Shown piece after piece: positions 52,532 to 61,081 of a stretch of 64,000 nt of DNA. Position 1 is the first letter of the stretch; each line of letters opens with the position of its first letter. The translations under genes and the position numbers were made by a program. A model generated the notes under the pieces. It had not been told where the DNA came from, ran no database searches, and worked only from the letters and a program-made list of their open reading frames with translations. Source of the DNA: Flavobacterium sp. UBA2787 (GTDB lineage: Bacteria > Bacteroidota > Bacteroidia > Flavobacteriales > Flavobacteriaceae); NCBI GenBank assembly GCA_002352205.1, contig DEHZ01000002.1, forward strand, positions 124,001 to 188,000, given 5' to 3'.

Positions 52532-53619
52532 TTTATCTACTAATTTTAGTGATTTCGGTTTATGTTTTTTTGATGATTTTCTTTTGGATGGGATTTAAAA
52601 AAGTGCCAAAATCAAATGAAAATTCATCAGACGCAAAGCTTTCATTTTCCATCGTTGTTCCGTTTCGAAATGAAACTGAAAACCTTCCGATTCTTTTAAA
52701 ATCTATTGAAAATTTAAATTTTCCGATTGAGAATTTTGAAGTGATTTTGGTTGATGATGAGTCGATAGAAAAGTTTCAAGTTTCAAGTTTCAAGTTTCAA
52801 GTTCAAATGATTGCGAATCAAAGACAATCAACCTCACCAAAAAAAGATGCTATTCAAACTGCGATTCTTCATTCAAAATTTGAGTGGATTATTACAACCG
52901 ATGCGGATTGCATTGTTCCTGAAAACTGGCTTCTGGATTTGAATAATTACATACAAAACACAAAAAAAGAAATGGTTTGTGGACCGGTTTTTTTTAAAAA
53001 TAAGTCTGGTTTTTTATTTGATTTTCAGCAAATTGAAATGATTAGTTTGCAAGCTGTCACCATTGGAAGTTTTGATTTTGATTTGGGTTTCATGTGTAAT
53101 GGAGCCAATTTTGCGTATTCAAAAAAATTCTTTCAACAACTCAATGGTTTTGAAGGAAATGAAAAAATTGCTAGCGGCGACGATGTGTTTTTATTACAAA
53201 AAGCGGTTAAAAATTTTCCCGCTGAAGTTGGGTTTTTACCCAAAAAAGATTTTAAAGTAATAACAAATCCAGCAGAAAATTGGTCAGAACTTTTTCAGCA
53301 ACGTATTCGTTGGGCCGGAAAATCAAAAGCATATTCTTCCGGTTTTGGAAAACTTGTTGCGATGACAGTTTTTTTAGCAAATTTAGCTTTCATCCTTTCG
53401 CTTATTCTGATTGTCTTTGGTTTTTTTGAAATGATAATTTTACTTCTTATAAAAGTTATTTCCGATTTAATGTTGGCCAATCAAACCGCACGATTTTATC
53501 AAATAAAAATCAAAAATACTTTGTTAACGGCTTTAGTTTATCCGTTTTTCAGTTCGACCGTCGCATTTTATTCCTTATTTGGAAAATATGAATGGAAGGG
53601 GAGAAGTTTTAAATCTTAA
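52528..53619 (+). CDS. Family 2 glycosyltransferase with an internal heptamer repeat
   Basis: This 363-residue membrane-bound GT-A enzyme has an N-terminal membrane helix, then SIVVPFRNETENLPILL, the sugar-nucleotide motif VILVDDES, the DxD motif TTDADC, SGDDVFLLQKAV, and QQRIRWAGK (the QxxRW type acceptor motif). Two or three C-terminal helices follow. After DDESIE the protein reads KFQVSSFKFQV, which is coded by a tandem heptamer at 52773-52806; this stretch is not typical of the family. A change of copy number by anything other than three would shift the frame. The gene overlaps the membrane protein upstream and ends tail-to-tail with a lipoprotein gene. Confidence 0.9.
   Translation: MIYLLILVISVYVFLMIFFWMGFKKVPKSNENSSDAKLSFSIVVPFRNETENLPILLKSIENLNFPIENFEVILVDDESIEKFQVSSFKFQVQMIANQRQSTSPKKDAIQTAILHSKFEWIITTDADCIVPENWLLDLNNYIQNTKKEMVCGPVFFKNKSGFLFDFQQIEMISLQAVTIGSFDFDLGFMCNGANFAYSKKFFQQLNGFEGNEKIASGDDVFLLQKAVKNFPAEVGFLPKKDFKVITNPAENWSELFQQRIRWAGKSKAYSSGFGKLVAMTVFLANLAFILSLILIVFGFFEMIILLLIKVISDLMLANQTARFYQIKIKNTLLTALVYPFFSSTVAFYSLFGKYEWKGRSFKS
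52773..52806 (+). repeat. Coding heptamer array (GTTTCAA)x4 plus a partial copy
   Basis: Four exact GTTTCAA units from 52773 to 52800 and a fifth shortened one (GTTCAA). The 7-bp unit has no stop in any of the three plus-strand frames, so it can be translated whatever its phase. Three units equal 21 bp and add the seven residues VSSFKFQ. Confidence 0.93.
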
Positions 53620-54095
53620 TCTGCTTTCAAAATCACAGGCAAAATAAATTGCGTTTTCACCGGAATTCCTTCTTTTTGAGCGGGTTCAATTTTAGGAAAA
53701 TCGGTTAATCTTGCTTTGATAATACTATCAGTTTTTTGCTTATCGTAAGCTAAACTATCAGTGGGGAAAAGCGGTTCAAACGTGATTTTAGAATCCGGAA
53801 AAACAGTCACTCTTACCTCAATGGTATCCAGAATTTTTGTGTTGGTTTGCAATGAATCCGGAGCAATTTTTTGGTGAATGATTTCAGTTAGATAGTTGAA
53901 AAAACATTCTTTCTGCAATTCTTTATCCAAAATACTATCGCATTCCGCCACAGACGGATAGACGGTGACTTCGTTCCAATTGATTTCCTTCAATCTTTTT
54001 TGTAATAATTCGTCCTCCGAAGGCACACGCTTTTCGAAGTATTGGCACGAAACCAAAAGAAATAATAAAGAAAAAACCGAAAGAAATTTGTTCAT
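53616..54095 (-). CDS. Lipoprotein with TonB C-terminal-like domain
   Basis: This 159-residue protein has a lipoprotein signal peptide with lipobox LVSC (Cys18). The C-terminal half (VRVTVFPDSKITFEPL ... LTDFPKIEPAQKEGIPVKTQFILPVIL) follows the pattern of the TonB C-terminal domain, where a KxxPKxxP motif is followed by GxPVxxxFxLPI. The N-terminal TonB anchor is replaced by the lipid anchor, so it is not a standard TonB energiser. The ATG at 54095 gives the proper signal peptide. Its stop codon overlaps the stop of the convergent glycosyltransferase gene by two bases. Confidence 0.7.
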   Translation of the reverse strand: MNKFLSVFSLLFLLVSCQYFEKRVPSEDELLQKRLKEINWNEVTVYPSVAECDSILDKELQKECFFNYLTEIIHQKIAPDSLQTNTKILDTIEVRVTVFPDSKITFEPLFPTDSLAYDKQKTDSIIKARLTDFPKIEPAQKEGIPVKTQFILPVILKAD

Positions 54096-54154
54096 TTTTC
54101 GTTTGTAATAAAACAACGCGTATTTTTGATTAACCAAAAGTAATAAATTATTTT

Positions 54155-54655
54155 ATGGATATCGCACTTTTAATCATCGCATTCATTTTAATGATAATTG
54201 GCATTCTCGGCAGTTTTTTGCCCGTTTTGCCCGGACCACCGATTAGTTGGGTCGGACTTTTGTTATTGTATCTCACCAAAGCCGTGCCGATGAGCTACAC
54301 CGTTTTGGGCGTAACTTTATTTGTTGCACTCCTTGTCGGCATTCTCGATTACGTCATTCCTGCAAAAGGAACTAAGCGGTTTGGTGGCAGTAAATATGGT
54401 ATTTGGGGAACGAACATTGGTTTAGTTGTAGGCATTTTGGCTCCCATTCCCTTCGGATTTATCATTGGTCCGTTCGTAGGAGCTTTTGTAGGCGAAATGA
54501 TCAATGATTCCAAAGATTCTCAAAAAGCATTCAAAGCTGCAACTGGTTCATTCATTGGTTTTTTGGCTTCAACGTTTATGAAATTTGTCGTGTCGGTTGT
54601 GTTTTTCGGTTTATTTCTGCTTAAAGTTTGGGAATACCGAAGCGAATTATTTTAA
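54155..54655 (+). CDS. DUF456 membrane protein
   Basis: This 166-residue protein is mostly membrane helices. It opens IIGILGSFLPVLPGPPISWVGLLLLY, the DUF456 signature, continues LDYVIPAKGTKRFGGSKYGIWGTNIG and GFIIGPFVGAFVGEM. Function is not known for the family. It is divergent from the TonB-like lipoprotein across 59 bp. Confidence 0.9.
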   Translation: MDIALLIIAFILMIIGILGSFLPVLPGPPISWVGLLLLYLTKAVPMSYTVLGVTLFVALLVGILDYVIPAKGTKRFGGSKYGIWGTNIGLVVGILAPIPFGFIIGPFVGAFVGEMINDSKDSQKAFKAATGSFIGFLASTFMKFVVSVVFFGLFLLKVWEYRSELF

Positions 54656-54801
54656 TTTTTTGGGCCTTATCGGGCTTTTCACTACAAGTCCTCACAAAAA
54701 AACACAATTTTCTATAAACCAAAAAGAGCTTCCTTTGGTCGCTTTTTTGATTCAAGAAAATTAATGTTTTTTTGTTCCGGGCTTTCCGTTTCAATCCCGG
54801 G
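54656..54801. repeat. Dispersed structured repeat, copy 2 (about 146 bp)
   Basis: Same strand and order of blocks as copy 1 at 45446-45590. The outer stem reads AAACA/TGTTT here where copy 1 has AATGCC/GGCATT, and the inner one CCAAA/TTTGG where copy 1 has CCAA/TTGG, so base pairing is kept though the bases differ. Confidence 0.8.
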
Positions 54802-54852
54802 CAGGGGTGAAGTGCTTCAAAGGAAAAGTTGATTAACCACAAAATCATCCAT

Positions 54853-54884
54853 AAAAAAAGGGCAAAATTTCTTTCACCCTTTTT
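54853..54884 (-). terminator. Probable terminator of the three-gene surface block
   Basis: Stem AAAAAGGG with CCCTTTTT and a 14-base loop, T run on the minus strand, 19 bp after the stop at 54904. Confidence 0.7.
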
Positions 54885-54903
54885 ATTTCTATCATTGAAA
54901 AAA

Positions 54904-57273
54904 TTATTGCTTAATTATCTTATTAATCAATTTCTGATTAGAACTCGTCAATACTTCCACCAAATAAATTCCCTTATTAAAACTTGAAACATCAACCGAA
55001 GTTGAATTTAAATTCAGGTTTTCTTTATAGAAAATTCGTTTTCCAACCACATCATAAACTGAAATTTGTGCGATAGTCTCACTACCATTCAATTGAACTT
55101 GAAGTCGGTCTTTCGTCGGATTCGGAGAAAGTACAACAGTTGAATTTGTAAAATCAGGTGTGCTTAACGTTTCTACAAATTCGGTTTCAAACGTGTTGGT
55201 GACAATCACCGGATTAAAATCAAAGTAAATATCAGCTTTATTAGGAATGATATCACCAACTTCAATGCCTTGAATCGGTTTAATTTTAAAATGTACAAAT
55301 CCAATACTCGCATTTTCATTTACAATTTGTGGTACTAACTGAATGTTGTCAAATTTCCAAACCAATTCATTATTAATGCGTTCCAAAACATACGGATGAC
55401 TGGCTGCAATCATTCGCAAACTTTCCGGATTTAGTTGAGCATCCAACACATCTTCTACACGAACAAAAGTGGCGTTGGTAGTTCCTGTATTTTGAAAACG
55501 AATGGTGTAATACAAATAATCGTCTTCAGTAAAATCTGCTAAAGCAATTTTATTACCATGTGCTTCATTTTTATCATTCGGGTCATACGAAGCCACAATT
55601 GGTTTTGTTTGCGAAGCAGTATTGTTATTTGGATTAGCATCCGTAGTTAAACTGGAAATCGAAACCGAATTGGTCACCAAATCGCCAATAGCTACCGTTG
55701 GAATGGGTGGCACGCTCATCGTTACAGTAATCGATCTCGTTTCAGATGGCATTAAATCCGTATAATTAAACGTAAATCCGGTTGGTAGATTCGTTGTTCC
55801 TCCAACCGAAATGTTGCTGATGGTTAAAGCAGGATCTTTCTCAAAACTCAATGTACCAGATGCCGGAGCGATACCGTTGTTTGAATAATAGATTTTGTTA
55901 ATATAATTAAATCCGGCTACTGCTTGGTTAGCCGTCACTAATGAAACTGCTACATCATTGTAGGGAGTAGTATTTACTATTGGAATATAATAAACATTTG
56001 AACCAGAAGCAGAAAAAGTAATGTCATTAAAACTAATAGGTTCTGCATAAAAGCCTTCAAATTCTGAGTAGATGACATAGCTAAAATCATAGGTGTCTGT
56101 CTCATTTTCAGGAAATATAAAATGTATGCCGTTGTAGGATGTATTAGAAATTATATCTCCGGTATTATTCATTTGGTAATCAAGTGTACCATTTAAAAAA
56201 TTGGGTTCCCCTGTGTCTTTAATTCCATTGTTATTAGAATCCAAAAAAGCGATTAATTGAATGTTGTCTCTACATTGACTTCCCAAAGATAAACTTCCTC
56301 CTTCTATAAAAACGGCAGAATCATATTGTGTATCTCCATAATCACCAACAGCTAATTTTAGCGAATAAGTATGATTAGGGGTCACAGAGGCTATTGCTGT
56401 TAAAGGCATGGTATAGCCTCGCATATTCAATCCGGCATTAGCACTTCCAACATTGTAAGTACTAAAAAATTGTGGATTAACAGAAGCACAGGAATTATTA
56501 TTCGTATTATCTCGAATGGTTGTAACAGAAATAGGCGTGTTCGTTCCCGGTACTACCGCAATATTTATAGTTTCATTGGTTGTTAAATCGGTCAAGATAA
56601 AACCAAAAACATCTGAAAAACTACATTGAAATTGACCGTATTCGTTAGAGGCAAAAATAAAGTTGAAGCTCAAAATATTGGAAGTTGGTACAATATCAAA
56701 CTTAACATATGAAACATCATTAATCGTTCCAGTTTGTCCACTAGATTGCAAAATAGCATTTAATTGTGGGTCGCCAGTTTGAGAACAAGTTGAAGAAAGA
56801 AAATTGTTTTCGTTAACAAATGGACCTTGAGATAAGTTAACTTGTCCGCTTCTGATGACTAGCCCTTCTTGAAATGGAAAGTCGCTATCATTTGCATTAA
56901 AATATCCTACACCACAAGTTCCTTGAGTAACTACGTTATCAATAATACCGCAACTGGAATTTAGAATAACGTCATTTACTATTTGTTCAGGTGTATATAA
57001 AAATGTATTCACTGTTACAATAGGGTCATCAAAACTTCCGCAAGTAGCTGTTGTAAAATTATATCCAGTAGACCAGTTTGTAAAGGTTTGATCTTGACAA
57101 CGCGAACGGACATAAAATGTGTATTCAGTATTACAATTCAAAGAAGTGACGGCAAAAGAGTTAGAGTTAGTTGTTAAACCAACTGTACCTTCCGTTGGTT
57201 CATTTCCTCCTGCTACTGTAATGTATACTTGATGAAATAAGTTTGATGAAATATTTGTCCAATTCAATTCCAA
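54904..57273 (-). CDS. C-terminal part of a frameshifted T9SS surface protein (choice-of-anchor L)
   Basis: The frame codes for 789 residues but has only a TTG start and no signal peptide, and it joins the frame of 57264-57917. Near the start is an FN3-like module (ITVAGGNEPTEGTVGL, CNTEYTFYVRSRCQ), then a choice-of-anchor L domain (TPEQIVNDVILNSSCGIIDN ... FNFIFASNEYGQFQC), a repeat-rich segment with the DPNDKNEAHG domain, and the type A T9SS tail SPNPTKDRLQVQLNG ... GIYLVEVLTS. Removing one copy of the 11-bp repeat at 57260-57281 gives a single frame of 1001 codons from 57917. Much of the C-terminal DNA is nearly identical to the neighbouring paralogue. As written this part would be made only if the frame is restored. 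Confidence 0.85.
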   Translation of the reverse strand: MELNWTNISSNLFHQVYITVAGGNEPTEGTVGLTTNSNSFAVTSLNCNTEYTFYVRSRCQDQTFTNWSTGYNFTTATCGSFDDPIVTVNTFLYTPEQIVNDVILNSSCGIIDNVVTQGTCGVGYFNANDSDFPFQEGLVIRSGQVNLSQGPFVNENNFLSSTCSQTGDPQLNAILQSSGQTGTINDVSYVKFDIVPTSNILSFNFIFASNEYGQFQCSFSDVFGFILTDLTTNETINIAVVPGTNTPISVTTIRDNTNNNSCASVNPQFFSTYNVGSANAGLNMRGYTMPLTAIASVTPNHTYSLKLAVGDYGDTQYDSAVFIEGGSLSLGSQCRDNIQLIAFLDSNNNGIKDTGEPNFLNGTLDYQMNNTGDIISNTSYNGIHFIFPENETDTYDFSYVIYSEFEGFYAEPISFNDITFSASGSNVYYIPIVNTTPYNDVAVSLVTANQAVAGFNYINKIYYSNNGIAPASGTLSFEKDPALTISNISVGGTTNLPTGFTFNYTDLMPSETRSITVTMSVPPIPTVAIGDLVTNSVSISSLTTDANPNNNTASQTKPIVASYDPNDKNEAHGNKIALADFTEDDYLYYTIRFQNTGTTNATFVRVEDVLDAQLNPESLRMIAASHPYVLERINNELVWKFDNIQLVPQIVNENASIGFVHFKIKPIQGIEVGDIIPNKADIYFDFNPVIVTNTFETEFVETLSTPDFTNSTVVLSPNPTKDRLQVQLNGSETIAQISVYDVVGKRIFYKENLNLNSTSVDVSSFNKGIYLVEVLTSSNQKLINKIIKQ

Positions 57274-57281
57274 TTCAATTC
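57260..57281. repeat. Exact 11-bp tandem duplication causing a frameshift
   Basis: CAATTCAATTC occurs twice in a row (57260-57270 and 57271-57281). On the coding strand two GAATTGAATTG units give a stop right after AELNWN, while one unit would give AELNWTNISS, which runs into the downstream frame. Confidence 0.95.
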
Positions 57282-57917
57282 CGCTCCAATTTCGCTAACA
57301 TTTGTGGCAGAAAGATTGATTGGAACTTCACAGACGGTGTTTACTACTTCATCAACAAAAGAAATATCATCAATAATCCATCTTTCTCCTGTTGGTGCAG
57401 CTGTAGGTTGGTTCACTACAATTACAAAAGCAATATGAATAGTTTGTCCTTCATATTCTTCCAATGAAATACTCTTGTTTACATAGAACAGCGGTTCCTC
57501 ATTATCAATATATTCTGCCAAAATTTCATATGAGGCTAGATCATCTTGGCTTCCGTTGGCCAGAATTCTGACCTGATAGGTTGTATTTTGAAAACCGTTT
57601 ATTGTAGGTCTTGACCAAAATGATAAAATGGAATTTCCTGTTATTGTTGTTGGTTTAGAAATAAGCCATTTTTCAGCTGTATTACCTGATCCTATGTTTT
57701 CAACACCATTAACGAATGCAGCCCAATTGCCATTATAAACTGTTGGAGGTGAAGTGCTAGTGCCAATTCTTGTCCAATTATTACCTGGAAAATTACTTAC
57801 TGATGTAACTAACCAACCTTCCGGTGGAAAAGTGTCTCCTTCAAAATCTTCAAAAAGTTGAGCCCGTGAAATTGTTACACAAGAAATGAGAATAATGAGT
57901 AGAACTATTTTTTTCAT
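57264..57917 (-). CDS. N-terminal part of the same frameshifted surface protein
   Basis: This 217-residue piece has a signal peptide (MKKIVLLIILISCVTISRAQ) and then FEDFEGDTFPPEGWLVTS, a jelly-roll-like domain of the choice-of-anchor J kind seen in Bacteroidota exoproteins (EKWLISKPTT, RWIIDDISF). It stops in the first FN3-like module (CEVPINLSATNVSEIGAELNWN), just where the 11-bp duplication lies. It begins 3 bp after the stop of the paralogue at 57921, so it is the downstream gene of a two-gene operon. In this form the product would be secreted to the periplasm but would lack the T9SS tail. Confidence 0.85.
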   Translation of the reverse strand: MKKIVLLIILISCVTISRAQLFEDFEGDTFPPEGWLVTSVSNFPGNNWTRIGTSTSPPTVYNGNWAAFVNGVENIGSGNTAEKWLISKPTTITGNSILSFWSRPTINGFQNTTYQVRILANGSQDDLASYEILAEYIDNEEPLFYVNKSISLEEYEGQTIHIAFVIVVNQPTAAPTGERWIIDDISFVDEVVNTVCEVPINLSATNVSEIGAELNWN

Positions 57918-57920
57918 GGT

Positions 57921-60900
57921 TTAATTTTTAATTACCTTATTGACCAATTTCTGATTAGAAGTCGTAATCACTTCCACCAAATAAACGCCTTGATGTAAAC
58001 TAGAAAAATCAATAGAAGTTGAATTTAGTTCAACTTTGTTTCTATGATAAACTCGTTTTCCGATCACATCATAAACTGAAATTTGTGCGATAGTCTCACT
58101 ACCATTCAATTGAACTTGAAGTCGGTCTTTCGTCGGATTCGGAGAAAGTACAACAGTTGAATTTGTAAAATCAGGTGTGCTTAACGTTTCTACAAATTCG
58201 GTTTCAAATGTGTTGGTCACAATCACCGGATTAAAGTCAAAGTAGATGTCAGCCGTATTTGGAATGATATCGCCAACAGCAATACCCTGATTTGGTTTGA
58301 TTTTGAAATGTACAAATCCGATACTGGCATTTTCATTCACAATTTGTGGGACTAACTGAATGTTGTCAAATTTCCAAACCAATTCATTATTAATGCGTTC
58401 CAAAACATACGGATGACTGGCTGCAATCATTCGCAAACTTTCCGGATTCAATTGAGCATCCAACACATCTTCCACCCGAACAAAAGTAGCATTGGTAGTT
58501 CCAGTATTTTGAAAACGAATCGTGTAATATAAATAATCATTTTCCGTAAAATCTGCTAATGCAATTTTATCACCATGTGACTCATTTTTATCATTTGGGT
58601 CATACGAAGCCACAATTGGTTTTGTTAGCGAAGCAGAATTATTATCTGGATTAGCATCCGTTGTCAAACTGGAAATAGAAACAGAATTGGTCACCAAATC
58701 TCCAATAGCAACCGTTGGAATCGGCGGCACACTCATCATAACGGTAATTGTTCTTGTTTCAGATGGCATTAAATCTACATAATCAAACGTAAATCCGGAT
58801 GGTAGATTAGTTGTTCCTCCAACCGAAATGTTGGTTATGGTTAAAGCAGGATCTTTCTCAAAACTCAATGTACCGGATGCCGGAGCGATACCGTTGTTTG
58901 AATAATAGATTTTGTTAATATAATTAAATCCGGCTGCCGGTTGGTTTGTAGCTACTAAAGATACCGTTACATCATTATAAGGTGTCGTATTTACAATTGG
59001 AATATAATACACATTTGATTCTGTTTGAGAATAGACAACATCATCAAAACTAATAGGTTCTGCATAAAAACTTGCAAATTCTGAATAAATTGAATAATCA
59101 AAATCATAAGTATCTGTTTCATTATCAGGGAAAATATAAAACACACCGTTGTGCGATGTAGCCGAAACAGTATCTCCGGTATTATTTAATTGATAATTCA
59201 AATTACCATTTAAAAAGTTAGGCTCACCTGCATCTTTAATTCCGTTGTTATTGGAATCTAAAAAGGTAATGATTTGTATATTTTCTCTACATTGGTTACC
59301 TAACGCCAAACTACCACCTTCAATGAAAACGGCAGAATCATAAGAGTTATCTTGGTAATCGCCAACCGCTAATTTTAACGAATAAGTGTGATTTGGAATG
59401 ACAGAAGCTATTGCAGTCATCGGAACAGTATAACCACGCATATTCAAACTCGTTGATGAATTTCCAACATTATATGTACTGAAAAACTGCGAATTTACAG
59501 AAGGGCAACTATTGTTATAGGCACTATCTCGTATGGTTGTAACCGATATAGGTGTGTTTGTTCCCGGAACTACCGCAATATTTATCGTTTGATTGGTTGT
59601 TAAATCAGTTAAAATAAAACCAAAAACATCTGAAAACTGACACTGGTATTCGCCATATTCATTTGAAGCAAAAATAAAATTAAAACTTAAAATATTGGAA
59701 GTAGGTACAATATCAAACTTAACAAAAGAGACATCATTGATGGAACCGCTTTGACCATTGGCCTGCATAATTGAAGTTAATTGAGCATCACCAATTAATG
59801 AACAATTTGAAGTCAAAGTACCTGTAATATTGGAATATGGACCTTGGGATAAAGAAGCTTGTCCACTTCTGATAATCATTCCTTGTTCAAATGGAAAATC
59901 ACTATCATTAGCATTAAAATAGCCCACGCCGCATGGCCCTTGTGTTACTACGTTGTCAATAATACCACAACTTGAATTTAAAATGATGTTATTTAAAATT
60001 TGTTCCGGTGTAAAAGTTGTTGTGTTTACACTAACGTATGGATTAACAGTCGAGCCACAAGCTGCAGTTGTAAAAGTATGTCCTTCGGACCACTCCGTCG
60101 TTGATTGATCTTCACAAATGGAACGAACATAAAAAGTGAATTCAGTATCACAAGTAAGAGCTGTAATAGTGAATGGATTAGCGGCAATCACAAAACCTTG
60201 TGAACCTTGATCAGGGGTAGGAGAACCAGCAGGAAGTACAATGATTTCGTTTAATGTATTGCTGGTGGATTGGTTTGTCCATCCTAAAACAGCACCGCTT
60301 TCAAAAATACCGGTTGAACTTAAATTTGTAGGTATTTCACAACTTGTAGAACAATCTTCAACCATCAAAAAGAACTCACCACCCCAAAAACATCCGGTCA
60401 ATAAATTCTCAATTCGGATATAAATAATCTGGTTTGGATATATATTTGTATAGTTGAAACCTAAAGGGTTTGATTGTGTTTGCATGTCTTCGAGTGTTTC
60501 ATAAAACTCAATTAACATAGTATTAGGAGTTGCGTTGTTTGCCTGATAGGTAAAGTCCATAACAAGACCAAAATTAAAATTGGCAAACCCATCGTTATTT
60601 TCGTCACAAGCTGAAGCAACTTCCATTGCAAGTATCGGAAGAGGGTTTACTTGTAATGAAAACGAGTTAATTGTAACTTCTGATGTGGAATTATTGGTAA
60701 AAGACACCCAAATTAGTTGTGGATTTGAAACGTTAACATAACTAGTCGGGTTTTGAATTGGATTTATATTTGCAATAGCATTTGTTTGACTGATATGAAA
60801 AGTCACTGAAAAATCTTCCGGATTTTCATTCCCCAACAATTCAGGAATTACAGTTGTTAAATCAAATGTTTGAGAACCGTTGAATTCAGTATCACAAGCT

Positions 60901-60977
60901 GTTAATTGAACTTGTGCTTGGGTTCCAAAAGCAACAAAAAAAAGAAATAAAGTCAGAGAAAGTAATTTTGTTTTCAT
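57921..60977 (-). CDS. Intact T9SS type A surface protein with choice-of-anchor L domain
   Basis: This 1018-residue protein has a signal peptide (MKTKLLSLTLFLFFVAFGTQAQ) and an N-terminal region (about 25-215) with repeats like VTFHISQTNAIANINP and a DENNDGFANFNF motif. An FN3-like module (CEIPTNLSSTG to EFTFYVRSICED) follows. The choice-of-anchor L domain is at about 320-520 (TPEQILNNIILNSSCG, SFNFIFASNEYGEYQC), then the domain containing SYDPNDKNESHGDK at about 790, and the T9SS type A tail from about 942. It is the intact paralogue of the broken gene downstream, with which it shares a 144-bp stretch of identical DNA. Adhesion to a surface or polymer is likely but unproven. Confidence 0.88.
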   Translation of the reverse strand: MKTKLLSLTLFLFFVAFGTQAQVQLTACDTEFNGSQTFDLTTVIPELLGNENPEDFSVTFHISQTNAIANINPIQNPTSYVNVSNPQLIWVSFTNNSTSEVTINSFSLQVNPLPILAMEVASACDENNDGFANFNFGLVMDFTYQANNATPNTMLIEFYETLEDMQTQSNPLGFNYTNIYPNQIIYIRIENLLTGCFWGGEFFLMVEDCSTSCEIPTNLSSTGIFESGAVLGWTNQSTSNTLNEIIVLPAGSPTPDQGSQGFVIAANPFTITALTCDTEFTFYVRSICEDQSTTEWSEGHTFTTAACGSTVNPYVSVNTTTFTPEQILNNIILNSSCGIIDNVVTQGPCGVGYFNANDSDFPFEQGMIIRSGQASLSQGPYSNITGTLTSNCSLIGDAQLTSIMQANGQSGSINDVSFVKFDIVPTSNILSFNFIFASNEYGEYQCQFSDVFGFILTDLTTNQTINIAVVPGTNTPISVTTIRDSAYNNSCPSVNSQFFSTYNVGNSSTSLNMRGYTVPMTAIASVIPNHTYSLKLAVGDYQDNSYDSAVFIEGGSLALGNQCRENIQIITFLDSNNNGIKDAGEPNFLNGNLNYQLNNTGDTVSATSHNGVFYIFPDNETDTYDFDYSIYSEFASFYAEPISFDDVVYSQTESNVYYIPIVNTTPYNDVTVSLVATNQPAAGFNYINKIYYSNNGIAPASGTLSFEKDPALTITNISVGGTTNLPSGFTFDYVDLMPSETRTITVMMSVPPIPTVAIGDLVTNSVSISSLTTDANPDNNSASLTKPIVASYDPNDKNESHGDKIALADFTENDYLYYTIRFQNTGTTNATFVRVEDVLDAQLNPESLRMIAASHPYVLERINNELVWKFDNIQLVPQIVNENASIGFVHFKIKPNQGIAVGDIIPNTADIYFDFNPVIVTNTFETEFVETLSTPDFTNSTVVLSPNPTKDRLQVQLNGSETIAQISVYDVIGKRVYHRNKVELNSTSIDFSSLHQGVYLVEVITTSNQKLVNKVIKN

Positions 60978-60996
60978 TTTTGAATGATTAGGTTAT

Positions 60997-61004
60997 CAAA
61001 AGTA
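60997..61004 (-). promoter_or_regulatory. Putative -7 box (TACTTTTG) of the paralogue operon
   Basis: Exact TAnnTTTG match 19 bp before the ATG at 60977. The flanking 45 bp resemble the region before the paralogue at 63394 (AATTGATTTTTAG, AATTxTAATTAT, GAATGA blocks), so the promoters are also duplicated. Confidence 0.55.
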
Positions 61005-61081
61005 ATTGATTTTTAGGTAATTGTAATTATTTGAATGATAATATTTTGTGTTTGAATAAAATTCAGAATCTAGTGAAACTT

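Noticed and set aside
53616-53619. A frame error at the end of the glycosyltransferase gene because it overlaps the lipoprotein gene
   Set aside because: Both products have intact, plausible C-termini; overlapping stops of convergent genes are enough to explain it.
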